NCBI RefSeq assembly: GCF_040362765.1 | Contig: NZ_BAABWK010000001.1 | Location: forward strand, 1,341,501-1,405,500 | Direction: 5' to 3' | Length of the DNA: 64,000 nucleotides | Origin: Pyruvatibacter sp. HU-CL02332 | GTDB taxonomy: Bacteria > Pseudomonadota > Alphaproteobacteria > CGMCC-115125 | Part shown: one piece after another, positions 51,541 to 59,641 of the stretch | Layout: each line of letters opens with the position of its first letter | Numbering within the stretch: position 1 is the first letter of the stretch | The notes under the pieces: generated by a model | Database searches by the model: none | What the model saw: only the letters and a program-made list of their open reading frames with translations | What the model was told of the DNA's origin: nothing | Program-made: the position numbers and the translations under genes

Positions 51541-51563
51541 CTTATTGACAACCCGTCAATAAG
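51541..51563. promoter_or_regulatory. TetR operator candidate with 9-base arms
   Basis: CTTATTGAC-AACCC-GTCAATAAG: perfect arms over 23 bases, 62 bases upstream of the TetR start and 65 before the monooxygenase ATG. The TTGACA inside may be the -35 of the monooxygenase promoter, so a bound repressor would block it. Confidence 0.8.
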
Positions 51564-51628
51564 CTATCATGTTAGCGTCAACAAGCAGAATAAAGGGCGC
51601 CGAACGGCGCGATCGGGAGAAGATCGTC

Positions 51629-53173
51629 ATGAACATGCATACAAACGAGTTTGCATCCGGCGGATCAAACGGCTGGGCCAAGGCAGGCACACAGCCGCGC
51701 ATCGCCGTTGTGGGTGCGGGCATGTCTGGCATAGCTGCCGTCGTGAAGCTCCGCGAAGCCGGCTACACCGACCTCACCGTCTATGAAAAGTCAGACAAAG
51801 TGGGCGGCACCTGGCGCGAGAATCAGTATCCGGGCCTCTCCTGCGATGTCCCCTCCCGCTGGTACTCCTTCACCTTCAATCTCAACCCCGACTGGTCTCA
51901 CCGGTTTTCCTACGGCCCCGAAATCCAGGCCTATATGGAAGAAACCGCTGAGAAGTTCGGCGTTACCAAAGTTGTTAAATTCAATACGCCCGTGACCGAC
52001 CTCACCTATGAAGGTCCGCAGTGGAAACTCACTGACGGCAATGGCGACGTTGAACACTATGACGTGGTCATTTCCGCGACAGGCGTTCTGCACAAGCCGA
52101 CGCTGCCAAACATCGACGGCCTGGACAGCTTTGAAGGCGACATGTTCCACACTGCGCGCTGGGACCATTCGGTAAAGCTTGAAGGCCGCAAGGTCGGTAT
52201 CATTGGTACCGGTTCCACAGCAGCGCAGATCATCGGCGCCATCACCCACAAGGTCGGCACGATGAATGTCTTCCAGCGCACCCCGCAATGGATGATCCCG
52301 CTGCCGCAAAAGGAATATGCAACCGGCTGGAAATGGCTGATGCGCAAGTTCCCGGCACTGCAGAAAGCCAGCTTCAATTTCTACTACAAGACCATGGTCA
52401 AGAACTTCGGTGCTGCCACCACCGGCGACCAGGAAAAGCTGGCCGACGTACAAAAGGCCTGCACGGAACATCTGGAAGAAGCGATTGCCGATCCAGAACT
52501 GCGCGCCAAATTGACACCCAGCTATCAGGCAGCCTGCAAGCGCCTGATTTTCTGCTCCGAGTTCTACCCGGCCATCAGCCGTGACAATGCCAACCTGATT
52601 ACAGACGGGATTACACGCATCACCCCCAAGGGCATTGAGACTAAAGACGGCAAGCTGCATGAGCTGGATGTGCTGATCCTCGCCACAGGCTTTGATGCAT
52701 CCGCGTTTATCCTGCCCACCAAAGTCACCGGCGAAAACGGTCAGGACCTTGGCGAGAGCTGGGACGGGTCTCCCCGCGCCCACCGTGCCGTCGGCATGCC
52801 CGGCTTTCCAAACTTCTGGATGCTGGAAGGCCCGACAGGCCCCGTTGGAAATCTGTCCCTGATTACAATTTCAGAACGCCAGGTCGACTATGTCATCAGC
52901 ATGCTGAACAAGATGCGCGATGAAGGCTTGGAAGCCATTGCCCCCAAACAGGCCTCTTTTGATGCCTACAACAAGAGCATGGCCGAGCGCGCGCCGCAGA
53001 CAGTGTGGGCATCTGGCGGCTGTGACAGCTGGTACTTCGACAAGTCCGGCACGCCGAACCTCTACCCGTTCCCGCCTCAGCAATATCTCGAAGACATGCA
53101 CAACCCGGACTTCTCCGAGTTCCGTCTGATTGCTGATGTGAAAGAAGGGGATGCGGTTTCAGGCGCGGCCTAG
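51629..53173 (+). CDS. Type I Baeyer-Villiger monooxygenase
   Basis: FAD/NADPH monooxygenase of 514 residues. N-terminal dinucleotide site RIAVVGAGMSGIAA; the BVMO fingerprint FxGxxxHxxxW is exact in FEGDMFHTARWDHS; the second nucleotide site is KVGIIGTGSTAAQII. The fingerprint separates it from simple FMOs. It would insert oxygen next to a carbonyl of a ketone or terpenoid/steroid. GGGAGAAG precedes ATG 51629. Divergent from the TetR gene. Confidence 0.92.
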   Translation: MNMHTNEFASGGSNGWAKAGTQPRIAVVGAGMSGIAAVVKLREAGYTDLTVYEKSDKVGGTWRENQYPGLSCDVPSRWYSFTFNLNPDWSHRFSYGPEIQAYMEETAEKFGVTKVVKFNTPVTDLTYEGPQWKLTDGNGDVEHYDVVISATGVLHKPTLPNIDGLDSFEGDMFHTARWDHSVKLEGRKVGIIGTGSTAAQIIGAITHKVGTMNVFQRTPQWMIPLPQKEYATGWKWLMRKFPALQKASFNFYYKTMVKNFGAATTGDQEKLADVQKACTEHLEEAIADPELRAKLTPSYQAACKRLIFCSEFYPAISRDNANLITDGITRITPKGIETKDGKLHELDVLILATGFDASAFILPTKVTGENGQDLGESWDGSPRAHRAVGMPGFPNFWMLEGPTGPVGNLSLITISERQVDYVISMLNKMRDEGLEAIAPKQASFDAYNKSMAERAPQTVWASGGCDSWYFDKSGTPNLYPFPPQQYLEDMHNPDFSEFRLIADVKEGDAVSGAA

Positions 53174-53502
53174 ATAACTGTATCCAGAAGCGTTTCAACA
53201 ACTTCGGCCTGAGCCTTAAAGGCTTGGGCCGTTGCTTTGTAGGCAAACTCTGCACGCGTCAGATTGACCGCCGCAACTGCAAGGTCAGGTGACTGGGCCT
53301 GCGTGCTGGGCGCCAGTGGCGGCGTGTAACGCGGCGCCGCACTGCCCGAAGAGGAAGCTGATGTCCTGGATGCAGCAGATGCCGTCTGTTGATAAGCATT
53401 GCTGGCAGACTGCGCCGAGCGCACGACATCACTCGCCGCCTTGCCCACACCAACGCGGGCTGACCGCAAGCCTTCTGCCGCACTGGTCAATGATCCGATC
53501 AT
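53170..53502 (-). CDS. Small protein with flagellar rod-like C-terminal helix
   Basis: Protein of 110 residues. The N-terminus (IGSLTSAAEGLRSARVGVG) and C-terminus (SPDLAVAAVNLTRAEFAYKATA) resemble the ends of flagellar rod/hook proteins such as FlgC and FlgE, with a Ser/Ala-rich low-complexity middle. No flagellar genes adjoin it, so it may be a remnant or an unrelated look-alike. ATG 53502 begins the recognisable part. It overlaps the monooxygenase stop by 4 bases. Confidence 0.5.
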   Translation of the reverse strand: MIGSLTSAAEGLRSARVGVGKAASDVVRSAQSASNAYQQTASAASRTSASSSGSAAPRYTPPLAPSTQAQSPDLAVAAVNLTRAEFAYKATAQAFKAQAEVVETLLDTVI

Positions 53503-53595
53503 CACGCCCAGCCTAGCGGCGGCGGATTCCCCGCGCACGTCTAAGTGCACGGGAAACCTAATGAGCCGTTAAGCGTGTATCAGACCGAAACACAG

Positions 53596-54363
53596 CTACA
53601 TGGCAGAGATGCCACCATCGATCTTGATCTCGGAGCCGGTGACAAACCGGCTCTCATCGCTGGCGAGATAAAGCACCGCATAGGCCACATCATTGGGTTC
53701 ACCAATGCGCCCAAGCGGCACCTGCTTGGCGAGCTTGGTCTCAGCGTCTTCCGCGCGGGCCAGCAGACTTTCCAGAATAGGTGTCCGGATGAATGTCGGA
53801 TGCACCGAGTTGGACCGAATGTCATAGCCGCGCTTGGCGCAGTGCAGTGCGACCGACTTCGAGAACAGCCAGACACCCGCCTTGGCCGCATTATAGGCGC
53901 CCATGTTGTGTCCCGCGATCAGACCGGCAATCGAGGAAATATTGACGATCGATCCGGGCTGATGCGCTTTCATGTGACCAAGCGCATATTTGCAGCCCAA
54001 AAACACACTATCGAGATCAACAGACTGGATCTTCTTCCAGTTTTCAAACGTCTCATCCTCAACCGGCGCGGAGCCGCCAATGCCTGCATTGTTGACGAGA
54101 ATGTTGAGACCACCCATGAAGGCAACCGCTTCATCAAGCGCGGTCTGCCAACCGCTCTCTGACGTCACATCAAGCTCAACAGCCTTGGCACTGCCCGGCG
54201 CGTCCTTGTTGATGGCGTCAGCCACGTCCTGCGCCCCTTTGAGATTGATGTCAGCAACAACGACCTTGGCGCCTTCAGCGACCAGCAACTTGCATGTTGC
54301 AGTGCCCAGACCTGACGCACCGCCCGTTACCATTGCCATTTTTCCGTCTACACGTCCGGCCAT
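53596..54363 (-). CDS. SDR oxidoreductase
   Basis: Classical short-chain dehydrogenase of 255 residues: TGGASGLGTATCKLL, NNAGIGG, VNISSIAGLIAGHN with catalytic Ser, and YNAAKAG with Tyr/Lys. The Rossmann Asp in VVVADINLK indicates NAD preference. It resembles 3-alpha/beta-hydroxysteroid or sugar dehydrogenases. 47 bases downstream of the crotonase gene on the same strand, so probably co-transcribed. Confidence 0.9.
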   Translation of the reverse strand: MAGRVDGKMAMVTGGASGLGTATCKLLVAEGAKVVVADINLKGAQDVADAINKDAPGSAKAVELDVTSESGWQTALDEAVAFMGGLNILVNNAGIGGSAPVEDETFENWKKIQSVDLDSVFLGCKYALGHMKAHQPGSIVNISSIAGLIAGHNMGAYNAAKAGVWLFSKSVALHCAKRGYDIRSNSVHPTFIRTPILESLLARAEDAETKLAKQVPLGRIGEPNDVAYAVLYLASDESRFVTGSEIKIDGGISAM

Positions 54364-54410
54364 ATCAGACCCTCCTGTTTTTGATGTTGTGTTTGATTGG
54401 TCGTCGGGCG

Positions 54411-55226
54411 CTATTCGCCCGTGAATTTCGGTGTGCGCTTTTCAAGAAAGGCGGTAATGGCCTCGCGCTGATCCTTACCCGTTGCCGCCAGCGCAAATTG
54501 ATCCCGATCCATATAGGTCGAGACCGGATTGAGCGCCTTCGCCGCCATCTCGATGGACTGCTTTGACATGCGCAAGGGAACCGGTGGCACGGCCGCTGCA
54601 CGACGAGCGAGCTCAAGCGCTGCATCCAGCGCACTCCCATCTGCCACGACGTCTTCGATCAGACGCCAGTCAAGCGCATCTTGTGCCTTGAGCACTTCAC
54701 CAAGAATGACAAACAGCTTGGCCCGCGCCGGCCCCATCAGATTGACCAGCCGTGGATTGGAGTGCCAGCTCATGTTCATGCCGAGCGGGATTTCCGGAAG
54801 TCTGAAGCCTGCGGACTCACCGGCAATGCGAATGTCGCACGCCCCAACCAGCGCCACACCACCCCCGATGCAATGACCTTCAATGGCACATATCGTGAGC
54901 TGCTCGAGGTCTTCCCACGCATCACACATGTCGGGACCGACCTTGAGGCCGTGACGGCGTGCCAGCAGCCCGTCTTCGCTACCGGCCATTTCGGGATCCT
55001 TGAGATCAGCACCGGCACTGAAAATCTTCGCGGTGCCTGTCAGCACAATCACATGGGTGTCGATATCATCGCGAAAGTCCCGCGCAATCTGCGTGAGTTC
55101 ACGCATGGCAGCGCGCGACAGGGCATTCAGCCCATCGCCACGGTCGTAGCGCACAATGGCCACTGGACCATCTCGTTCGATGGTTGTGAATTCTCGTTTT
55201 TCGATAGCCAAAGTCTCTCCGCCCAC
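54411..55226 (-). CDS. Enoyl-CoA hydratase/isomerase family protein A
   Basis: Crotonase-fold protein of 271 residues. Oxyanion-hole segments FSAGADLKDP and EGHCIGGGVALVGACDIRIA, followed by RLPEIPLGMNMSW where one catalytic Glu is kept and the second position is not Glu. The GTG start at 55226 or a TTG at 55211 (GGAGAG before it) are both possible. It pairs with the SDR, the order expected for a beta-oxidation type pathway. Confidence 0.87.
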   Translation of the reverse strand: MGGETLAIEKREFTTIERDGPVAIVRYDRGDGLNALSRAAMRELTQIARDFRDDIDTHVIVLTGTAKIFSAGADLKDPEMAGSEDGLLARRHGLKVGPDMCDAWEDLEQLTICAIEGHCIGGGVALVGACDIRIAGESAGFRLPEIPLGMNMSWHSNPRLVNLMGPARAKLFVILGEVLKAQDALDWRLIEDVVADGSALDAALELARRAAAVPPVPLRMSKQSIEMAAKALNPVSTYMDRDQFALAATGKDQREAITAFLEKRTPKFTGE

Positions 55227-55313
55227 CCTGTTACTGCCATTGGTGACAATTTTGGCGACACGCTAGCCGATAGACTGCGGTCGGGGAAGGCAGGTGCACC
55301 CTGACCGACAAGC

Positions 55314-55958
55314 CTAGGTGCGCAATGCGTCCCACAGGCTTGCTTCTGCGTGAGCGACCACAGATGCCTCGATGGAGAGATGGCCGTCCTCTGCCATTTT
55401 CAACATGCCAAGCGCCCCACCCCAGATAAGGGCAACGGCGACGGCAGGTGGCATGTCCCGAACCTCTCCGGATGCCACAGCACCCATGACAAAACGCTCA
55501 ATGCCCTGCACGAAAATGCCATCCGCCTCACGGCTTTTCTCGTCAAGCAGCGGCTTATGATAGTGCTGCTCCAGAAATGTCGCTTGCTCCGGGTATTCAG
55601 CCAGCCAACCGGCAAGCCGGCGCCACAGGACACCAAATACGTCGCGGGCAGATGGTCCTGCAGGAGCGGGCGCAAACACGCACGCGTTGAGCTCACGCCT
55701 CGACCGCTGATACAGCACGTTCAGCAATGCGTCCTTAGTGTCGAAATGCCGATAGATTGTGCCGGTCGCCACACCGGCAGACTTGGCAATATCAGGGACA
55801 GCCGTCGCCTGATATCCACGCCGGGCAAACAACTCCAGTGCAGCACTCAGAATGCGCTCCTGCTTGTTGAGTGCCTCTGGCAGCACATCAACTGAGGGCG
55901 GAACCGCTTGCTCGGCGGCCTCAGGTGCACTGTCAGGAATACGCGGAGGATGTGCCAT
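55314..55958 (-). CDS. TetR-family repressor (catabolic cluster)
   Basis: TetR regulator of 214 residues with an extended polar N-terminus (about 30 residues) before the HTH: RILSAALELFARRGYQATAV, DIAKSAGVATGTIYRHFDTK. Ligand domain helices follow to the end. The overlapping palindromes at its start codon suggest autorepression. It probably also controls the upstream-facing catabolic genes. Confidence 0.9.
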   Translation of the reverse strand: MAHPPRIPDSAPEAAEQAVPPSVDVLPEALNKQERILSAALELFARRGYQATAVPDIAKSAGVATGTIYRHFDTKDALLNVLYQRSRRELNACVFAPAPAGPSARDVFGVLWRRLAGWLAEYPEQATFLEQHYHKPLLDEKSREADGIFVQGIERFVMGAVASGEVRDMPPAVAVALIWGGALGMLKMAEDGHLSIEASVVAHAEASLWDALRT

Positions 55959-55982
55959 TCAATCAAATTGAATGAACATTCA
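55956..55982. promoter_or_regulatory. Overlapping TetR palindromes at the regulator's start codon
   Basis: CATTCAAT-CAA-ATTGAATG (55956-55974) includes the start codon, and TGAATG-AA-CATTCA (55969-55982) overlaps it. Repressor binding here would block translation start and promoter together. Confidence 0.7.
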
Positions 55983-56044
55983 CATTCGGTCAAATGGGTT
56001 AAGGCCCCGCGCAGGGCCAACCGGCGTGAACACAGATCAGCCGG

Positions 56045-57238
56045 TCAAAGTGTGGCGGTGTCTGTCTCGAGTCCGAACAGGAGCCTGCCGGTCAGTTCCC
56101 AGGTCGCGGGCGCGGTCATCATATGCTGCGTGGCCACGTGGACGTCCCGGAAGGCCCGTTGCAGCGGCGACGTCCGGTGGACAGAACTACCACCACCCAG
56201 CAGATACATACGGTCAACCACCCTGGCAGATGCCGTTGTGGCATGGGTCGCAGCAAGACGCAGGTCGCGGCGATGGTCGACGCCAATAGACCCGTCCGCA
56301 GTGGCAGCATCCCATGCCGCCCCGACTGCATTCTCCAAAAAGGAATGCGCGGCGCGCAACTCCGCTTCACCCTGCGCAAGCTCGGACTGAGCCTGCGGCC
56401 GATGGGCAAGAGTCTTGCGGCTTCCCTGAGGGACTTTGCCGCCACCAATTTCAATGATCTCGTCAATCGCCTGCCGGGCCAGTCCCGTTGCGACAGAGGC
56501 AATGCCCACGGCAAGCAGGCCGAACACCGGGAAGGCATAGAGTGGATTTGTGAGACTTGGAGGCTTGGTAATGTCCGCCCCATGCCCAAGCGGCACCACC
56601 ACATCATTGGCCTCAAAGTCGCTGCTGCCGCTGCCCGCAAGGCCTGACGGGTCCCAGTTGTCATGCAGCTTCAAATCCTGAACCGGCATGGCAAACATCT
56701 GCGTCCGTGGCCGCCCGGCATCGTCCATCACGGGCGCACCATCGGATATCAACCGCGCACCGCCAAAGACCCATTGCGCATTGTGCGAGCCGGAGCCCCA
56801 TGCCCAACGCCCTTTGACCGTTGCACTGTCTGTGGACATGTCCGCCGTGCCCATGGGCGCAAAGACACCTGCTGTAATGGTATTGGGGTCATCACCATAA
56901 ATGCGCGCGGCCGCGGCCGGGTCAAGATAGGCGGCCGTAAGCCCGGTCGTGGATCCGATCATCACACACCAGGCCGCTGACCCATCCGCCTGTGCCAGAG
57001 CATCGATCACCCCGGCGATCTGTTGCGGTGTTGCTTCAAGCCCACCCAGCGCCTTGGGTACAGCCATGCGATAGAAGCCCGCGGCTGCAAACCGGTCTGC
57101 TATGTCCTGCGGCAACTGACGCCCGGACTCAATCTCCGCTGCACGCTCGCGCAGTTCACCGGCAAAGCCATGGGCAGCAGCGATAAGACCGTCACCGCCC
57201 GTGGGGTGGTCTACTATCTGTGCTGTGTCACTGGGCAT
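56045..57238 (-). CDS. Acyl-CoA dehydrogenase-like flavin monooxygenase
   Basis: Protein of 397 residues with acyl-CoA dehydrogenase fold and the Acyl-CoA_dh_2-type C-terminus. It resembles HsaA and DszC-like flavin monooxygenases: AAGFYRMAVPKALGGLEATP, GSAAWCVMIGSTTGLTAAYL, and HATTASARVVDRMYLLGGGS at the end. These use reduced flavin from a partner reductase to hydroxylate aromatic or steroid rings. No reductase is adjacent. Stands between the TetR gene and crotonase B. Confidence 0.85.
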   Translation of the reverse strand: MPSDTAQIVDHPTGGDGLIAAAHGFAGELRERAAEIESGRQLPQDIADRFAAAGFYRMAVPKALGGLEATPQQIAGVIDALAQADGSAAWCVMIGSTTGLTAAYLDPAAAARIYGDDPNTITAGVFAPMGTADMSTDSATVKGRWAWGSGSHNAQWVFGGARLISDGAPVMDDAGRPRTQMFAMPVQDLKLHDNWDPSGLAGSGSSDFEANDVVVPLGHGADITKPPSLTNPLYAFPVFGLLAVGIASVATGLARQAIDEIIEIGGGKVPQGSRKTLAHRPQAQSELAQGEAELRAAHSFLENAVGAAWDAATADGSIGVDHRRDLRLAATHATTASARVVDRMYLLGGGSSVHRTSPLQRAFRDVHVATQHMMTAPATWELTGRLLFGLETDTATL

Positions 57239-57285
57239 AATGATCTCCCTCTTCGATCCTGAGCATCGAACGCTGCGTCATAGGC

Positions 57286-58089
57286 TTATGTGCCGGTAAA
57301 GGTCGGCCGCCTCTTTTCAAGAAACGCAGACACGGCCTCTCGATGGTCGTCCCGCGTGAACGAGATCATCTCATAGGCCAGCGACGCATCAAACACTGTA
57401 GCCGCGAGCCGCTTGAGCTCCATGTTGACCGCCGCTTTGGTGTGCTGGATGGCCTGCGGCGCACCAGCTGCCAGCTTGGTCGCAAAGGCAAGAGCTTCCG
57501 CCTGCAATTCATCATCGCTGACCACATAGTTGACCAGTCCGATACGCTCAGCTTCCGCAGCGCGCACAGGATCACCGGTCATCAGATATTCCTTGGCACG
57601 CGCATAGCCCACAAGCTGCGGCCAGATCACAGCCCCGCCATCACCGGCCACGAGTCCAACGCGTACATGCGGGTCAGCGACCTGCGCGCTCTCACCCATG
57701 AAGATGACGTCACAGAACAAAGCAATCGTTGCCCCAAGACCAACCGCAGGCCCGTTGATGGCAGCCACAATCGGCTTCTCCACATCAAGAAGCGTCGTGA
57801 CGATGCGTCGCCCTTCAGACGCACTGGGACTGGCAGCCTTGCCCTCAAGTCCAGCTTTCATCCAGGCGATGTCGCCCCCTGCGCAAAACGCATTACCGTC
57901 CGGATCGCCAGTGAGAAGAATGACATGGGTCTGATCATCTTCCTGCGCGTCCACAAATATGTCCGCCAGCTCATGATGCATCTGCTCATCCACCGCATTG
58001 CGCAGCTTTGGATTGGACAGCATCAGAGTCAGGATCCCGGCATCGCGCGATGCTTTGATGCGTGTGTATCGGTCGAAGCGGTCAGCCAT
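57286..58089 (-). CDS. Enoyl-CoA hydratase/isomerase family protein B
   Basis: Crotonase-fold protein of 267 residues. Oxyanion hole FCAGGDIAWM and AAINGPAVGLGATIALFCDV; the catalytic loop reads ADPHVRVGLVAGDGGA, with His at the usual Glu place and Asp in AGDGG, a known subgroup pattern. It is 47 bases upstream of the flavin monooxygenase on the same strand, and likely shares its transcript. Confidence 0.87.
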   Translation of the reverse strand: MADRFDRYTRIKASRDAGILTLMLSNPKLRNAVDEQMHHELADIFVDAQEDDQTHVILLTGDPDGNAFCAGGDIAWMKAGLEGKAASPSASEGRRIVTTLLDVEKPIVAAINGPAVGLGATIALFCDVIFMGESAQVADPHVRVGLVAGDGGAVIWPQLVGYARAKEYLMTGDPVRAAEAERIGLVNYVVSDDELQAEALAFATKLAAGAPQAIQHTKAAVNMELKRLAATVFDASLAYEMISFTRDDHREAVSAFLEKRRPTFTGT

Positions 58090-58143
58090 TGGTCACCCCA
58101 GCGAGGACGTCCAGTTCGGACGTATTGCGAAAGACGTTCAGAC

Positions 58144-58209
58144 AAAAAAGTACCGCCGCCCTGCCCATGACGTAAACCTTGTTTCAGGTCTGTCCGGGCG
58201 GGGCGGCGG
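58144..58209 (-). terminator. Terminator after the Ycf48-like gene
   Basis: Long GC stem (58153-58166 with 58196-58209, one mismatch as DNA), 29-base loop, and on the minus strand a TTTTTT tract 3 bases after it. Separates the envelope cluster from crotonase B. Confidence 0.75.
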
Positions 58210-58238
58210 CTATGTCGCGGGTCTATGGTCGGACGTGA

Positions 58239-59294
58239 CTAGCTTCCGCTGCGGAAACCTTCAGCCGTGTCGGGATGCTTCACAACGCCAGGCTCACCAA
58301 AGATGAGAACGCTGCCGTCAGGGCCATCCACAACAGCCGAGTAGCCCTTACGGTCCGGACGGTCCACAACTTCGAATGTGTTGCCACCATCCGTGCTGTA
58401 GGCAACACCGCCATTGAGGCCGGCAAGGACAATCGCTCCATTGTCCATCTGCATGCCGCCACCAAATGACTTCTTGGAGCCGGTATCAACCTGCGCCCAT
58501 GTTGTGCCCTGGTCTTCAGAGCGCCAGACATTTCCACGCATGCCGAAGATCAGAATGTTGCCGTCATCGAGCGTCATGCCACCCCAGAACGAGCCGAAAT
58601 AGGGTGTCTTGATGGGTTCCCAGTTCGCGCCGCTGTCGAGAGACCGGAACACGAAGCCGGTTTCAGCCGCAATGAACATGGACCCATCAGGTCCTTCAAA
58701 GAGCGCATTGAGGTGTGGTTCGTACTCAAGACCTTCCAGCGGGGGAGGAGGATCGGGAATGACCGACTGGAGGTTCCAGGTCTCGCCACCATCCGTGGTA
58801 GACAGCGCGGTAGAGAACGCGCCTACCGCGACACCAGTGTTGGCGTCTGCGAAGCGAACCGAGAACAGAGGCATTTCAGCTTCTGCGTCGTCGTATTTCA
58901 GTTCCCAGTTTTCGCCACCGTCTTCTGTCTTGATGATGACGGCGTCATGGCCAACCGCGTAGCCGACTTTGTCATCAGCAAAATAGACCGATGTCAAAAG
59001 CGCCTGGGTTGGAACAGACGCTGCCTGGCGCCAGGTCGCGCCGTCATCGTCTGAAATCACAATGTGCCCAAACTGGCCAACAGCAACGATGCGTTCGCCA
59101 AGATCAGCGGCCGCAACCAGAAGCGTTTTGGAGGCAAGGTTGGAGGGCGTGGCGTAGCCTTTGGTTTCCAGCTCGCGGATTACCGCAGCTTCTGCCGGAT
59201 CAACTGAAGGCACGGCCTGGGCAGGCACGGATGCAACGCCGGCGAGAACCAGCGCGGCAACGCCGCCTTTAAGTGCTGTGCGTAGTGTGCTCAT
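58239..59294 (-). CDS. Ycf48-like exported beta-propeller protein
   Basis: Secreted protein of 351 residues. Signal peptide ends SVPAQAVPS. The rest is a BNR/Asp-box propeller: SDDDGATW, TEDGGENW, TDGGETW, SLDSGANW, SEDQGTTW and STDGGNTF give six blades. In Pseudomonas and other proteobacteria such proteins stand beside DUF1302/DUF1329 genes and an RND transporter. It likely scaffolds or docks to the envelope complex. It is the last gene of this cluster and has a strong terminator. Confidence 0.88.
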   Translation of the reverse strand: MSTLRTALKGGVAALVLAGVASVPAQAVPSVDPAEAAVIRELETKGYATPSNLASKTLLVAAADLGERIVAVGQFGHIVISDDDGATWRQAASVPTQALLTSVYFADDKVGYAVGHDAVIIKTEDGGENWELKYDDAEAEMPLFSVRFADANTGVAVGAFSTALSTTDGGETWNLQSVIPDPPPPLEGLEYEPHLNALFEGPDGSMFIAAETGFVFRSLDSGANWEPIKTPYFGSFWGGMTLDDGNILIFGMRGNVWRSEDQGTTWAQVDTGSKKSFGGGMQMDNGAIVLAGLNGGVAYSTDGGNTFEVVDRPDRKGYSAVVDGPDGSVLIFGEPGVVKHPDTAEGFRSGS

Positions 59295-59573
59295 GGGTCT
59301 AACTCAATCCACTCATTCGCCTCTCACACAAGAGGCATATACGTGCAGGTCCGGCATACAGAAAACAGATTGCCGCCGGTCTGACACTCGATTGCGTGTC
59401 TAATTCTGTGTCTAGCTCTAGGTCTATCCTACACCCTGAAACGGTTTCACCTAGCGTCAAATCGACCCCAAATCACGATGCTGAAACTATGGCTAACAGC
59501 CGCAGCCAGGCCTCGGTTGGGCGATGGAACCAGGTGAGATGGTCCAGGTTTTTGATGTGTATGGATGGACAGT
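59295..59573. other. Intergenic region of the Ycf48-like gene
   Basis: About 280 bases with no credible gene. It includes a small hairpin in the leader, CCTCT-CACACA-AGAGG at 59320-59335, and a dyad GACAC-N8-GTGTC at 59383-59400. It should hold the promoter of the Ycf48-like gene, since a terminator precedes it. Confidence 0.45.
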
Positions 59574-59611
59574 AACAAACGGGCCGGACCTCGGGTATGA
59601 GGACCGGCCCG
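59574..59611 (-). terminator. Terminator after the DUF1329 gene
   Basis: CGGGCCGG-A-CCTC stem with GGGTAT loop and GAGG-A-CCGGCCCG; on the minus strand it is followed by TTTGTTAC. The gene ends 30 bases earlier. Confidence 0.7.
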
Positions 59612-59641
59612 CCGTTGGATCGTACTTAGGCGTACAGCGAC

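Noticed and set aside
51791-52783. Long minus-strand open frame opposite the Baeyer-Villiger monooxygenase
   Set aside because: No domain or ribosome site; the plus-strand gene has exact family fingerprints.
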